Origin: Deltaproteobacteria bacterium
Lineage (GTDB): Bacteria > Desulfobacterota > Syntrophobacteria > Syntrophobacterales > Thermodesulforhabdaceae
Direction of reading: 5' to 3'
DNA: 32,584 nt
Assembly (NCBI GenBank): GCA_019309115.1
Contig: JAFDGW010000029.1
Location: forward strand, 1-32,584
Shown in pieces: positions 24,126 through 32,532 of this stretch. Position numbers and translations under genes: made by a program. The notes beneath the pieces were generated by a model. That model worked only from the letters and a program-made list of their open reading frames with translations, had not been told where the DNA came from and searched no databases. How positions within the stretch are numbered: position 1 is the stretch's first letter; every line of letters begins with the position of its first letter.

Positions 24126-24890
24126 TTGGGATACTTAGTATCGATTGGTGGCAAGGGTGGAACGGGTAAGACCACGGTTGCCGGGCTTTTAATTCGTTAT
24201 ATGCTAGAAAATAATATGAAGCCAGTGCTGGCAATTGACGCCGACCCGAATTCCAATCTTAATGATGTGCTGGGAGTAGAGATTACGACGACAATCTCCG
24301 ATGGGCGGGAGCGCATGAAAAAGGATGTTCCCACGGGCATGACGAAAGACGTGTTCATGGAAATCCAAATGGAGCAAGCGCTTGTAGAAGCGGACGGGTT
24401 TGATCTCATTGCAATGGGGAGGCCCGAAGGACCTGGCTGTTATTGTGCGGCAAATAGCATTCTCACGGAACTGCTGGACAGGTTGATGAACAACTATCCC
24501 TACCTGGTAATAGACAATGAAGCCGGCATGGAACATTTCAGTCGCCTTACGCAGAAGGACATCGATCTTTTATTGCTCGTCTCAGACCCCAGCAAAAGAG
24601 GACTTACTGCTGCCTGTCGTATTTCGCAACTTGTAAACGAGCTCCCCATAAAGGTTGGAGATCGTTACCTGATCGTTAACCAGGTAGTCACTCCCCCATC
24701 AAAATGGCCTCAGGAAGTGGTTGGTGCTTTTGGTGACAATATTGTAATACTCCCCGCTGATCCCCTTATTTCACAGTATGATCTTGAGGGAAAACCTACT
24801 TTCGAACTGCCGCCGGATTCAGAAATAGTACAGAAAAGCTGGCGTTTTTTTGAATCCGTTTTTGGCAACCAGAAGGGAGAGCGAAAATGA
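24126..24890 (+). CDS. cooC: CooC-type nickel-insertion / CO dehydrogenase maturation ATPase
   Basis: P-loop ATPase of the MinD/CooC family that helps insert nickel into the C-cluster of CO dehydrogenase or acetyl-CoA synthase. The deviant Walker A is [10 protein letters not shown] at 8-17, DADPN follows at 38-42, and the family-specific metal-binding CXC is GCYCAANS with Cys 105 and 107. The TTG at 24126 is the start: AAGGAGG lies 8 bases upstream and the resulting 254 residues equal the usual CooC length. No CO dehydrogenase gene is in the window. It is the first gene of the long operon and overlaps the purine gene by 4 bases, an odd pairing. Confidence 0.9.
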   Translation: MGYLVSIGGKGGTGKTTVAGLLIRYMLENNMKPVLAIDADPNSNLNDVLGVEITTTISDGRERMKKDVPTGMTKDVFMEIQMEQALVEADGFDLIAMGRPEGPGCYCAANSILTELLDRLMNNYPYLVIDNEAGMEHFSRLTQKDIDLLLLVSDPSKRGLTAACRISQLVNELPIKVGDRYLIVNQVVTPPSKWPQEVVGAFGDNIVILPADPLISQYDLEGKPTFELPPDSEIVQKSWRFFESVFGNQKGERK

Positions 24891-25483
24891 TTCGTATAAA
24901 AAGGGCTCTGATAAGTGTTACGGACAAAGGGGGACTGCCTGAGTTTGGAAGATTTCTTCAGGAGTCCGGTGTACATATTCTTTCAACTGGCGGTACGGCC
25001 AAGCTTTTGAGAGAAAGCGGTGTAGATGTTACCGATGTGTCTGACTATACAGGTTTTCCGGAAATCATGGACGGGCGAGTGAAAACACTCCACCCGAAGG
25101 TACACGGAGGCATACTTGCTATAAGGGATAAGGCCGACCATGCCAATGCAATGCGGCAGTTGAACATAGAGCCTATAGACATGGTGGTAGTGAATCTTTA
25201 CGCCTTCGAGGAAACAGTGGCAAAACCCGGTTGCAGCCTCGACGATGCTATAGAAAACATAGACATTGGAGGTCCAACGCTTATAAGGGCCGCAGCCAAA
25301 AACTTCAAGTACGTAGTCGTTGTAACAAGCCCTGACGATTATCATGTTGTGATGGATGAGATGAAGCGGTTTGATGGCCACGTATCGAGACAAACCAGCT
25401 TTTCATTGGCACAAAAAGCTTTCTGCCTGACTCACAAGTACGATGGTGCTATCTGTTCCTATCTGGAAACACAAAAGTTATGA
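24887..25483 (+). CDS. purH: stand-alone IMP cyclohydrolase (N-terminal half of PurH)
   Basis: Closes the ring of FAICAR to give IMP, the last step of de novo purine synthesis. The protein covers only the MGS-like IMPCH domain: [62 protein letters not shown], and [17 protein letters not shown], ending after [19 protein letters not shown]. The AICAR transformylase domain of ordinary PurH (about 310 residues) is absent and is not downstream in this operon, so that activity must be encoded elsewhere. It overlaps cooC by ATGA and precedes purD by 15 bases. Confidence 0.93.
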   Translation: MIRIKRALISVTDKGGLPEFGRFLQESGVHILSTGGTAKLLRESGVDVTDVSDYTGFPEIMDGRVKTLHPKVHGGILAIRDKADHANAMRQLNIEPIDMVVVNLYAFEETVAKPGCSLDDAIENIDIGGPTLIRAAAKNFKYVVVVTSPDDYHVVMDEMKRFDGHVSRQTSFSLAQKAFCLTHKYDGAICSYLETQKL

Positions 25484-25498
25484 GGAGATAGACATTCA

Positions 25499-26794
25499 AT
25501 GAAGGTACTCGTTGTAGGTAGCGGCGGGCGCGATCACGCCATAGCTTGGAAGTTCGCTCAGAGTCCCAGGGTTAAGAAGGTCTATGTGGCCCACGGTAAC
25601 GCAGGAATTTCTCAGACGGCCGAGTGTGTCAATGCAAAAACTATCGAGGAAATGGCCGACTTTGCCGAAAAAAAAGGCATAGATCTGGCCTTTGTCGGTC
25701 CGGAAAAGCCTCTTTCCGCCGGTATTGTTGATCTTTTCAGGGGGAAAAATATCCCTATCGTAGGTCCTGATAAGAAGGCCAGCAGACTGGAATCCAGCAA
25801 GTGTGACACTAAGGTATTGCTTCGAGAATTGGGCATTCCCGTTCCTGAATTCGCCGTTTTTGACGATCCTGACAAAGCGAGGGATTACGTGCGTTCCGTG
25901 GGATACCAAGTAGTTGTTAAAGCAGATGGTCTTGCTGCCGGAAAAGGATCTCTGGTTTGTGACACCGTTGAAGACGCCGAAGAAGCGATTCACCTCATTA
26001 TGGAAAAACGCATTTTTGGAGATTCAGGAAATCGCGTTGACATAGAAAAGCGTCTCTATGGAAGGGAACTTTCATTTTTCTGTTTCACCGACGGTTACAC
26101 CATCGTTCCAATGGTGGCGGCTCAGGATTATAAGCGGGCTCGTGATAATGACGAAGGAAAAAACACAGGCGGCATGGGATCTTACAGCCCTCATCCCTGG
26201 CTGACCGACGAATTATCTGAAAAGATTATGACACGCGTAGCCCGACCGTTAATTAAAGGTATTCGCGAAAACAAGGGCATACTTTACCAGGGGGTTATTT
26301 ATCTTGGTCTGATGCTGGTGGAAGAGAATGGAGATATAACACCGTATGTGCTGGAAATAAACATACGGTTGGGTGATCCCGAAGCTCAGGTTATTCTTCC
26401 TCGCATGAAAACGGATATCGTCGATGTTTGTGAAGCGATTTTGGAAGGTCGCTTAAAAGGTGTCAGCTTGGAATGGGATCCCGATTACAGGCTCTGCCTG
26501 ATCGCGGTGAGCGGAAGATGCAGAGGTAAAAAAGGCTGGTACAAGGGATATCCGGATCGGTACAGAATTGGCGTTCCTATAGAAGGCCTGGAAAGTGTGG
26601 ATCCGGAATGTTTGGTTTTCCACTCCGGAACGGGTTTTGACGAGTCTGGAAGGCTTATAACGACGGGGGGACGTGTCTTTGGAATAGTCACTCGTGGAAG
26701 AACACTCGCAGAAGCTAGAGAAAAGGCCTACAGGGAGATGAAAAAAGTTCACTTTGAAGGCATGTACTATCGTGGCGACATCGGGCTGGAATGA
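25499..26794 (+). CDS. purD: phosphoribosylamine-glycine ligase
   Basis: ATP-grasp ligase that joins glycine to 5-phosphoribosylamine, an early step of purine synthesis. Recognisable parts are KVLVVGSGGRDHAIAWK, AFVGPEKPLSAGIVD, the ATP-grasp core VVKADGLAAGKGSLV, GRELSFFCFTDGYT, GGMGSYSPHPW and VLEINIRLGDPEAQVILPR. The length of 431 is standard. The ribosome-binding site GAGGAG is 11 bases upstream, longer than usual. It lies between the IMP cyclohydrolase and purE. Confidence 0.96.
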   Translation: MKVLVVGSGGRDHAIAWKFAQSPRVKKVYVAHGNAGISQTAECVNAKTIEEMADFAEKKGIDLAFVGPEKPLSAGIVDLFRGKNIPIVGPDKKASRLESSKCDTKVLLRELGIPVPEFAVFDDPDKARDYVRSVGYQVVVKADGLAAGKGSLVCDTVEDAEEAIHLIMEKRIFGDSGNRVDIEKRLYGRELSFFCFTDGYTIVPMVAAQDYKRARDNDEGKNTGGMGSYSPHPWLTDELSEKIMTRVARPLIKGIRENKGILYQGVIYLGLMLVEENGDITPYVLEINIRLGDPEAQVILPRMKTDIVDVCEAILEGRLKGVSLEWDPDYRLCLIAVSGRCRGKKGWYKGYPDRYRIGVPIEGLESVDPECLVFHSGTGFDESGRLITTGGRVFGIVTRGRTLAEAREKAYREMKKVHFEGMYYRGDIGLE

Positions 26795-26809
26795 ACGGAG
26801 GAAATGGAA

Positions 26810-27322
26810 ATGTGCGGTAAGGTTGTTTCGATAGTTATGGGGAGTGAATCGGATCTGGCGGTTATGCAAGCGGCTGCTGATGTTTTAAGAGATTTCGACG
26901 TGGGTTATGAAATGAGGATCCTTTCTGCCCACCGTGTGCCCGATGTTGTGGCCAAGTTTGCTTCGGATGCGCCATCCAGGGGCATAAAGGTTGTTATTGC
27001 CGGAGCGGGGTGGGCCGCTCATCTGGCCGGAGCAATAGCGGCTCATGCAACTATTCCAGTGATCGGAGTTCCCATCGATTCGTCTCCCCTAAATGGATGG
27101 GATGCCCTGCTATCCACCGTCCAGATGCCTCCTGGGGTTCCCGTCGCCACGGTGTCTGTTGGCAAGGGCGGTGCAAAAAATGCTGCCTACCTCGCCATTG
27201 AAATACTCGCCCTTGCCGATGATAAGCTTAGAGAACGATTGCAGAAGTTTCGCCAGAAAATGAGAGAAAGCGTGCTTGCTGGCGATTCAAAAATTCAGAG
27301 ACAATTTGCTGGCGAGGTATGA
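26810..27322 (+). CDS. purE: N5-carboxyaminoimidazole ribonucleotide mutase (PurE)
   Basis: Rearranges N5-CAIR to CAIR, or carboxylates AIR directly if it is a class II enzyme. Signature blocks are IVMGSESDLAVM, ILSAHRVPD, AGAGWAAHLAG, PVIGVPIDSSPLNGWD, ALLSTVQMPPGVPVATV. The length of about 170 is normal. The second in-frame ATG at 26810 is chosen because GGAGG lies 8 bases before it; the ATG at 26804 is only 2 bases from that site. It overlaps the TsaC/YrdC gene by 4 bases. Whether it is class I or class II is not settled by eye. Confidence 0.94.
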   Translation: MCGKVVSIVMGSESDLAVMQAAADVLRDFDVGYEMRILSAHRVPDVVAKFASDAPSRGIKVVIAGAGWAAHLAGAIAAHATIPVIGVPIDSSPLNGWDALLSTVQMPPGVPVATVSVGKGGAKNAAYLAIEILALADDKLRERLQKFRQKMRESVLAGDSKIQRQFAGEV

Positions 27323-27957
27323 AGCCAAATCGAGTGGTTGTTCCATCTGATCCAGGTGTTCTTGAGCAGAACAGGGAAAAATGGCGAAAGTTGCTGGATC
27401 AAGGAGCCATTTTTGTTTTTCCTACGGAAACGTTATATGGAATTGGGACGTCGGCAAAACACGATAAGGGAGTGCTGAAGATTTTTGAACTGAAGGGAAG
27501 AAAACCGGATCACCCTCTGCCTCTCATAGCAGCCAACCCGGGTGCAGCTTTTTCCATGTGGAAAAACCCACCTGATTGGCTTGCAAACCTTGCCAGATCT
27601 TTTTGGCCTGGTCCGGTTACATTTGTTTTTCGAGCGTCTGAAAACGTTTCGCGATACGTTACGGGTGGACGTGGGACAGTCGGGATAAGAGTTTCGCCTC
27701 AGCCTATCGCCAGGCTACTTGCGGAGCTAGCAAGCGGAGCAATTATTGCCACAAGTGCCAACGTATCAGGAGGCGAACCTGTGCTCGAACCCGAGGAATT
27801 AAGCGAATCCTTTCGAAAGGGCGTGGACGTGATCATAGACGTCGGCCCTCTGAGTTCGAAGACCCCCTCGACCGTTGTTGACTGCACGATTTATCCTCCC
27901 AAGCTTATTCGAGAGGGAGTTGTGCCCTTTAGTGAGATCCTGAAGGCTCTGACATGA
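27319..27957 (+). CDS. tsaC: YrdC/Sua5 family L-threonylcarbamoyladenylate synthase
   Basis: Makes threonylcarbamoyl-AMP for the t6A37 modification of ANN-decoding tRNAs. The conserved pieces are AIFVFPTETLYGIGTSA, ELKGRKPDHPLPLIAAN, a FWPGPVTFVF strand, GTVGIRVSPQP and ATSANVSGGEPV. At 212 residues it is a TsaC-type single domain without the Sua5 C-terminal domain. It overlaps purE and the MurG-like gene by 4 bases each. YciO-like proteins are an alternative, though the KGR and SAN motifs support TsaC. Confidence 0.9.
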   Translation: MKPNRVVVPSDPGVLEQNREKWRKLLDQGAIFVFPTETLYGIGTSAKHDKGVLKIFELKGRKPDHPLPLIAANPGAAFSMWKNPPDWLANLARSFWPGPVTFVFRASENVSRYVTGGRGTVGIRVSPQPIARLLAELASGAIIATSANVSGGEPVLEPEELSESFRKGVDVIIDVGPLSSKTPSTVVDCTIYPPKLIREGVVPFSEILKALT

Positions 27958-30068
27958 TAACCCTGATTACAGTAATAGCGGCCTTGTACGTTATGGCCTT
28001 TCTGGCCTTTCGTGTTGTTGGATTGGTAAAAGAGAAGCGGGGAAAACCTCCTCTTGTGATACTAGCTGGTGGAGGTACGGGAGGGCACGTTTATCCACTG
28101 CTTGCTATTTATGAAGAAATTGCAAAGCGGCACCCTAACTACCGCTTCCTTTACATTGGCGTTCCTAACAAGGCAGAATCGCACATTGTTCCACGTGAGG
28201 GAATTGAACTCTGGTACACGTACTCAATCGGCTATCCGGGCCTGAAAAATCCAATTATTCTAGCAAAGTTCCTCATAATTTTGCTCGCCGGAAGTTTAAA
28301 ATGTGCCATCAAATTCACCATCGAACAGCCTAAATATTTGGTATCCACTGGAGGTTACGTTAGCGCTCCGGCCATTGTGGCAGCAGTTGTGCTGCGAAAG
28401 GTCTTCCGTATCAGGATTGGGATATTTCTACACGAGCAGAACACCGTACCAGGGCAGCTCAATCATTTTTTTGGTAGGTGGGCTGATATAGTATTTGTAA
28501 GTTTCAGGGAAACCATGTCTTTCTTCCCGGAAAACGGTGTTTTTTCAGGCTATCCTGTAAGACGGCGGGTTCAGGAAATGCTGAGCCGGTCGGAAGAGAA
28601 TTCGGCAATTTCCGTTCCTCACGGTAAAAAAGTGGTGTTCGTTTTTGGTGGATCCCAGGGAGCAAGGACGATCAACAGGGCTCTTGTTGATGCCATCCCG
28701 TACCTGTACCCTTACAGAAAGAAGATTTTTATTATTCATGGTCGCGGACTTGCCCGCACGGAAGAATACGATGCCGTAAAGGATACAGAAGATCGTATTT
28801 CGCGTCTGGATGATGAGATAAAAAAGGAATTGGAGTCCTTTTATTACAGTCAAGCCTATTTTCACAACATTGGAGCAGTTTACAGGATTGCCGATCTGGT
28901 TGTTGCGAGAAGTGGTGCCGGAACTCTGAATGAAATAGCGGCCTTGGGTAAGCCAGCTTTGCTGATTCCTAAAAGCGGGCTTCCGGGAGACCATCAGGTG
29001 ATCAATGCCAGAGCGATGAAAAACGCTGGTGCAGCTCAGGTGTTATACGAGGACGTCAGAAGGGAACCGGACGGCAGGGTTGTTGAATTTGTTGACGGTC
29101 AGACGTTAGCATCTGCCATTTTGAGGCTTTTACAAGATCCGTCGTTATTGTCGTCAATGGCCGTTGCGGCAAAGTCTTTCTTTCGGGGAAATGCCGCTGA
29201 AACTATCGTGGATTGCATTGATTATCCGTCAAAAGCAAGGGATTTGCATAAAAGCTCCGTTAAACTGTCTCGCTTGAGTGTGGAAAGTTTGCCTTCTAAC
29301 GATCGAGTTCTGAAGTTGTTGTCCATCAATTATTCGGAAAATCCGGAAACCTTTAACCCCTATCAGGTTTTTGACCCGGAGGATGTGGAGTACTTTCGTT
29401 ACCGTGCCGTTAGGTTGCTTTATCATCCAAAGTGGCAGATTCGCAACGTAGGGGTTAAGCTCGTGGGGTATTTGCTGCACAGGGATAAAGTCTCCGAGAT
29501 TCTTCGTATGATAACAGATAGAACCCCAGTCTCGCTATGGCTAAGGTTGCTGGGGGGCGACTATCGGGAGGTTGGTTTTATCAGACGGAACAGCATTAGG
29601 GCGTTGCAAATTATGGATATCTTTAACGCGGATGTGGAGGAGGCTCTAATGATAGCAATTGATGACCCATATTATGAGGTTCGCTCTGAAGCGTGTAGGG
29701 CTGTGTGTCACTTTTCGAACAAGCTTGCCGGTAAAGACAAGTGGCTTCAAAAAATTCTTGAAAGGTTTAACGATCCATCATTTGAAGTTGTTTGTGAAGC
29801 GGCAAAGGCGATGGGTTATATTGGCATAGACGGACGGGCGGTGGAAGCGCTCTTACAGTTCGCAATGCACCCTCTTTGGCAGGTTCGTTATGCTGCGCTT
29901 CTTGGCATCCTGCGCCTTTTAGAACGTAGAGTTATCTGTCCCTGCGACGGTTTGGTAGAGCGGCTTGGATCTTTTATATTAACGTCAACGGATTTTGTGC
30001 CGCACTTTCGTTTGAAGGAAACGTACAGACAGATAGTATCACTTTGTGGCACTACGTGTGATGAGTAA
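27954..30068 (+). CDS. MurG-like glycosyltransferase fused to HEAT-like C-terminal domain
   Basis: Residues 1-25 form a transmembrane anchor. Residues 33-425 form a GT28/MurG fold with the main donor and acceptor motifs: GGGTGGHVYP (39-48), TGGYVSAPA (132-140), HEQN (160-163), GGSQGA (232-237), RSGAGT (319-324, canonical RSGALT) and GDHQVINA (345-352). Family members transfer GlcNAc from UDP-GlcNAc to lipid I. Residues 455-704 are an added helical, HEAT-like region with repeats around DPEDVEYFRYRAVRLL, DDPYYEVRSEACRAV, NDPSFEVVCEAAKAMG and HPLWQVRYAALLGIL. Ordinary MurG is about 360 residues, so this 704-residue fusion is unusual. A longer charged insert (269-295) also differs. It is followed after 12 bases by the MraY-like gene. 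Confidence 0.87.
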   Translation: MITLITVIAALYVMAFLAFRVVGLVKEKRGKPPLVILAGGGTGGHVYPLLAIYEEIAKRHPNYRFLYIGVPNKAESHIVPREGIELWYTYSIGYPGLKNPIILAKFLIILLAGSLKCAIKFTIEQPKYLVSTGGYVSAPAIVAAVVLRKVFRIRIGIFLHEQNTVPGQLNHFFGRWADIVFVSFRETMSFFPENGVFSGYPVRRRVQEMLSRSEENSAISVPHGKKVVFVFGGSQGARTINRALVDAIPYLYPYRKKIFIIHGRGLARTEEYDAVKDTEDRISRLDDEIKKELESFYYSQAYFHNIGAVYRIADLVVARSGAGTLNEIAALGKPALLIPKSGLPGDHQVINARAMKNAGAAQVLYEDVRREPDGRVVEFVDGQTLASAILRLLQDPSLLSSMAVAAKSFFRGNAAETIVDCIDYPSKARDLHKSSVKLSRLSVESLPSNDRVLKLLSINYSENPETFNPYQVFDPEDVEYFRYRAVRLLYHPKWQIRNVGVKLVGYLLHRDKVSEILRMITDRTPVSLWLRLLGGDYREVGFIRRNSIRALQIMDIFNADVEEALMIAIDDPYYEVRSEACRAVCHFSNKLAGKDKWLQKILERFNDPSFEVVCEAAKAMGYIGIDGRAVEALLQFAMHPLWQVRYAALLGILRLLERRVICPCDGLVERLGSFILTSTDFVPHFRLKETYRQIVSLCGTTCDE

Positions 30069-30080
30069 TCGGAGAGATAA

Positions 30081-31187
30081 ATGTTTTACACCATAGGGCG
30101 ACTTCTTTACGAATATTCCGATGTGTTTTCTTACTGTCGTCTCTTTAATTACATAACCTTCAGATCAATTGCAGCAGCTCTTTCCGCGGTCATTTTCGTA
30201 TTTCTGTGCAGCAGACCGTTTATAATGTTTCTGCACAGGAAGAACATTCGAGATCAGGCCAGGGATATCGGTCTGCCCGAAGTGACTGACAAAAAGGGCA
30301 CTCCGACCATGGGCGGCGTATTGATAATAGGTGGAGTGATCTTTTCGCTTTTCCTATGGGCTAACTGGAAAAGTCCCTTTGTCTGGTGCACCGTTGCAGC
30401 TACACTCTGGTATGGTTTGCTCGGGTTTGCCGATGACATCCGTAAGATAATGCGTCGAAGCGGAGATAAGGGGCTATCGGAACGAGCGAAGCTCGTCTTT
30501 CAGTCCGTTTTTGCAGTTATTTTTGGGTACTACATAACTGGTAGTAGTAGCCCCCTCAAGCTGCACAGCCTGGAGTTTTATCTTCCTTTTGTGAAACACC
30601 CTGTTGCTCAGTTGCACCCTGTTGTGTACATATGTTTCCTTTATTTGTTCATCATGTTCGTTACCAATTCGGTGAATCTGACTGATGGCCTTGACGGCCT
30701 TGCAATAACATCGTCACTTTTCGTTCTGGGAGTACTCGGAATATTTGGTTACGTCATGGGGAACAGGATCTATTCCGATTATCTTTACTTTCCTTATGTG
30801 CCCGGTTCGGGAGAGCTTACCATTGTAGCAGCAGCTTTTGTTGGAGCAGGCCTCGGATTCCTTTGGTACAACGCGTATCCGGCCCAGATTTTCATGGGCG
30901 ACACCGGATCGCTGGCGATTGGAGGGGCCATAGCGACAATGAGTGTTTTACTGAAGCAGGAAATGCTTTTTCCTATTGCTGGTGGGCTTTTTGTTGCCGA
31001 AGCCTTGACCAGTCAGATTCAGGACAAGATTGGGGTCAAGCTGGTAGGGAGACGTATATTTTACAGGGCGCCGCTGCATCATGCTCTCCAGTATCGGGGT
31101 TTGGCAGAGCCAAAGGTCGTCGTAAGGCTTTCCATTATTTCTGGGATTCTAGCACTTATAGCCCTTTCGAGTCTGAAGATACGATGA
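30081..31187 (+). CDS. MraY-like phospho-N-acetylmuramoyl-pentapeptide-transferase, divergent
   Basis: Polytopic membrane enzyme of the PNPT superfamily, which transfers a phosphosugar from a UDP-sugar to undecaprenyl phosphate. MraY marks are DKKGTPTMGGVLI (70-82), DD at 118-119, NLTDGLDGLA (199-208), YNAYPAQIFMGDTGS (263-277, Asp274) and a C-terminal VVVRLSIIS. The MraY histidine motif reads PLHHALQ (331-337) where canonical enzymes have HHH, so the third histidine is Ala335. The length of 368 is close to the usual 360. It sits between the MurG-HEAT gene and the ThiF gene, overlapping the latter by 4 bases. Whether this is the cell's only MraY or a paralogue for another lipid-linked sugar cannot be told here. 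Confidence 0.9.
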   Translation: MFYTIGRLLYEYSDVFSYCRLFNYITFRSIAAALSAVIFVFLCSRPFIMFLHRKNIRDQARDIGLPEVTDKKGTPTMGGVLIIGGVIFSLFLWANWKSPFVWCTVAATLWYGLLGFADDIRKIMRRSGDKGLSERAKLVFQSVFAVIFGYYITGSSSPLKLHSLEFYLPFVKHPVAQLHPVVYICFLYLFIMFVTNSVNLTDGLDGLAITSSLFVLGVLGIFGYVMGNRIYSDYLYFPYVPGSGELTIVAAAFVGAGLGFLWYNAYPAQIFMGDTGSLAIGGAIATMSVLLKQEMLFPIAGGLFVAEALTSQIQDKIGVKLVGRRIFYRAPLHHALQYRGLAEPKVVVRLSIISGILALIALSSLKIR

Positions 31188-31879
31188 AAGAAGTTATCGA
31201 ATTACTGGTAAAGCATGTACGTCCTTTCAAGGTTGGGAGCAGAGAATATACCGTTGTTGACGATTGTGTCATACTGGAGGTTGCCAGGGATCTGGCATTG
31301 CCGCCGTGGAAGGTGGCAGGCGATGGCTTGGAAGAAGGGATTGTGCCTTTGAGGTATGCAAAAAATCTCGGAGCTCTGTCGACATGGGAACAGGCTAGAA
31401 TTTGCAGAAGCTGCATGCTCATTTGCGGTTGTGGTGGTCTTGGTGGTGTGATAGTGCACCTCGCTGCGCGTCTTGGTTTTGGGAGGTTGGTTTGCGTGGA
31501 TCCTGACAAATTTGTTCCTTCCAATGCCAACAGGCAGTGGTTTTATTTTTCATTTACCGACGGAAAATCTAAAGCCAGGTCCGTTGCTGAATTTGTGGAA
31601 AATATAAACCCTCTAGTAGCAGTTAATTGTATGGAAAGCAGGGTGAGTAGTGATCACCTGAAAGGGGTTGACGTTGTAATAGACGCCCTCGACAATGTTC
31701 CGGACAGAGTTGAACTGGCCAGGTTCTGCGAAACCAGAAGGCTTCCCTTGATTCACGGCGCTGTCAGGGGGTGGTGGGGGCAGGTGTGTACATTGATTTC
31801 TGAGCACGTGAGAATTATGTCCGAAATTTATTCTGAAAGCAGGGGTAGTGGACTGGAGGAGGTTGACAACAGTTGCTAA
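31184..31879 (+). CDS. ThiF/HesA/MoeB-type E1-like adenylyltransferase, apparently 3'-truncated
   Basis: An E1-like enzyme that would adenylate the C-terminus of a small sulfur-carrier or ubiquitin-like protein. The nucleotide-binding core is GCGGLGG (82-88), CVDPDKF with Asp106 and Asp108, NANRQ (114-118), lysines 128 and 130, and DALDNVPDR (167-175). There is no CXXC zinc pair. The protein stops at residue 231 after LEEVDNSC, just where family members continue with a conserved NPSFTP-like segment and a C-terminal helix. An AT-rich IS607-type element begins within about 30 bases, so the true 3' end was probably displaced by insertion. The ATG at 31184 overlaps the MraY stop; a longer in-frame extension to 30863 lies inside mraY and is not credible. 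Confidence 0.8.
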   Translation: MKEVIELLVKHVRPFKVGSREYTVVDDCVILEVARDLALPPWKVAGDGLEEGIVPLRYAKNLGALSTWEQARICRSCMLICGCGGLGGVIVHLAARLGFGRLVCVDPDKFVPSNANRQWFYFSFTDGKSKARSVAEFVENINPLVAVNCMESRVSSDHLKGVDVVIDALDNVPDRVELARFCETRRLPLIHGAVRGWWGQVCTLISEHVRIMSEIYSESRGSGLEEVDNSC

Positions 31880-31911
31880 ATAGTGCGCATTAGCATACGT
31901 TAATATGTACG

Positions 31912-32532
31912 ATGAGTTCAATGTTGTTAAGTGCACAGCAAATAAAAGAGCTTTTTGGTATTCACAGGAACACTCTGCTGAAATGGGAGAAGGGGGGTCT
32001 TCTACAACCTGTAAGGACGCCGGGTGGTAGGAGAAGGTATAGGAAAAAAGATATAGAGAAGCTACTTGGGATTTGTGAAGAAGAGATAGAGAAAGCTGAT
32101 GTAATTTTGTATGCACGTGTATCAACAAAAAAGCAGAAAGAGTATTTAAGGAATCAGATTGAAAGACTTGAATGCTTTGCAAGGGAGAAAGGTTGGAATT
32201 ACGAAGTAATCTCAGAAATAGCAAGCGGAGTTAATGAAAAGAGGGGAGGTTTAAAGAAGCTTTTAAACAAAGTTAAAAGAGGAGAAGTTAAAAAGGTAGT
32301 GATTGAATATCCTGATAGGTTAGCGAGATTTGGTTATGAGTATTTGAAGTTTTTCTTAGAAAGTTCTGGAGTGGAACTTGTAATAGTTAATGGAAAAGAA
32401 AATGAAGAAGATAGACACAGAGAACTTGCTGAGGATTTAATAGCTATAGTGACTTTCTTTGCAGCAAGAATTTATGGTTCTCGTGAAGGGAAAAAGAGAA
32501 ATGATAACTCTTTCATGCAAACTGGAGTTTAA
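31912..32532 (+). CDS. tnpA: IS607 family serine recombinase TnpA
   Basis: Site-specific recombinase that mobilises the element. A MerR-type helix-turn-helix occupies residues 5-50 (AQQIKELFGIHRNTLLKWEK, then TPGGRRRYRKKDIEKLL). A small resolvase domain follows, with YARVSTKKQ containing the catalytic Ser71, and the arginine-bearing YPDRLARFG near 153-161. At 206 residues it matches IS607 orfA. Another start at the ATG three codons later (31921) is possible; neither has a strong ribosome-binding site. The gene overlaps tnpB by 32 bases. Confidence 0.94.
   Translation: MSSMLLSAQQIKELFGIHRNTLLKWEKGGLLQPVRTPGGRRRYRKKDIEKLLGICEEEIEKADVILYARVSTKKQKEYLRNQIERLECFAREKGWNYEVISEIASGVNEKRGGLKKLLNKVKRGEVKKVVIEYPDRLARFGYEYLKFFLESSGVELVIVNGKENEEDRHRELAEDLIAIVTFFAARIYGSREGKKRNDNSFMQTGV

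Noticed and set aside
30863-31183. Long N-terminal extension of the ThiF frame
   Set aside because: It lies entirely inside mraY in another frame; the ATG at 31184 overlaps the mraY stop in the same ATGA manner as other junctions of the operon.
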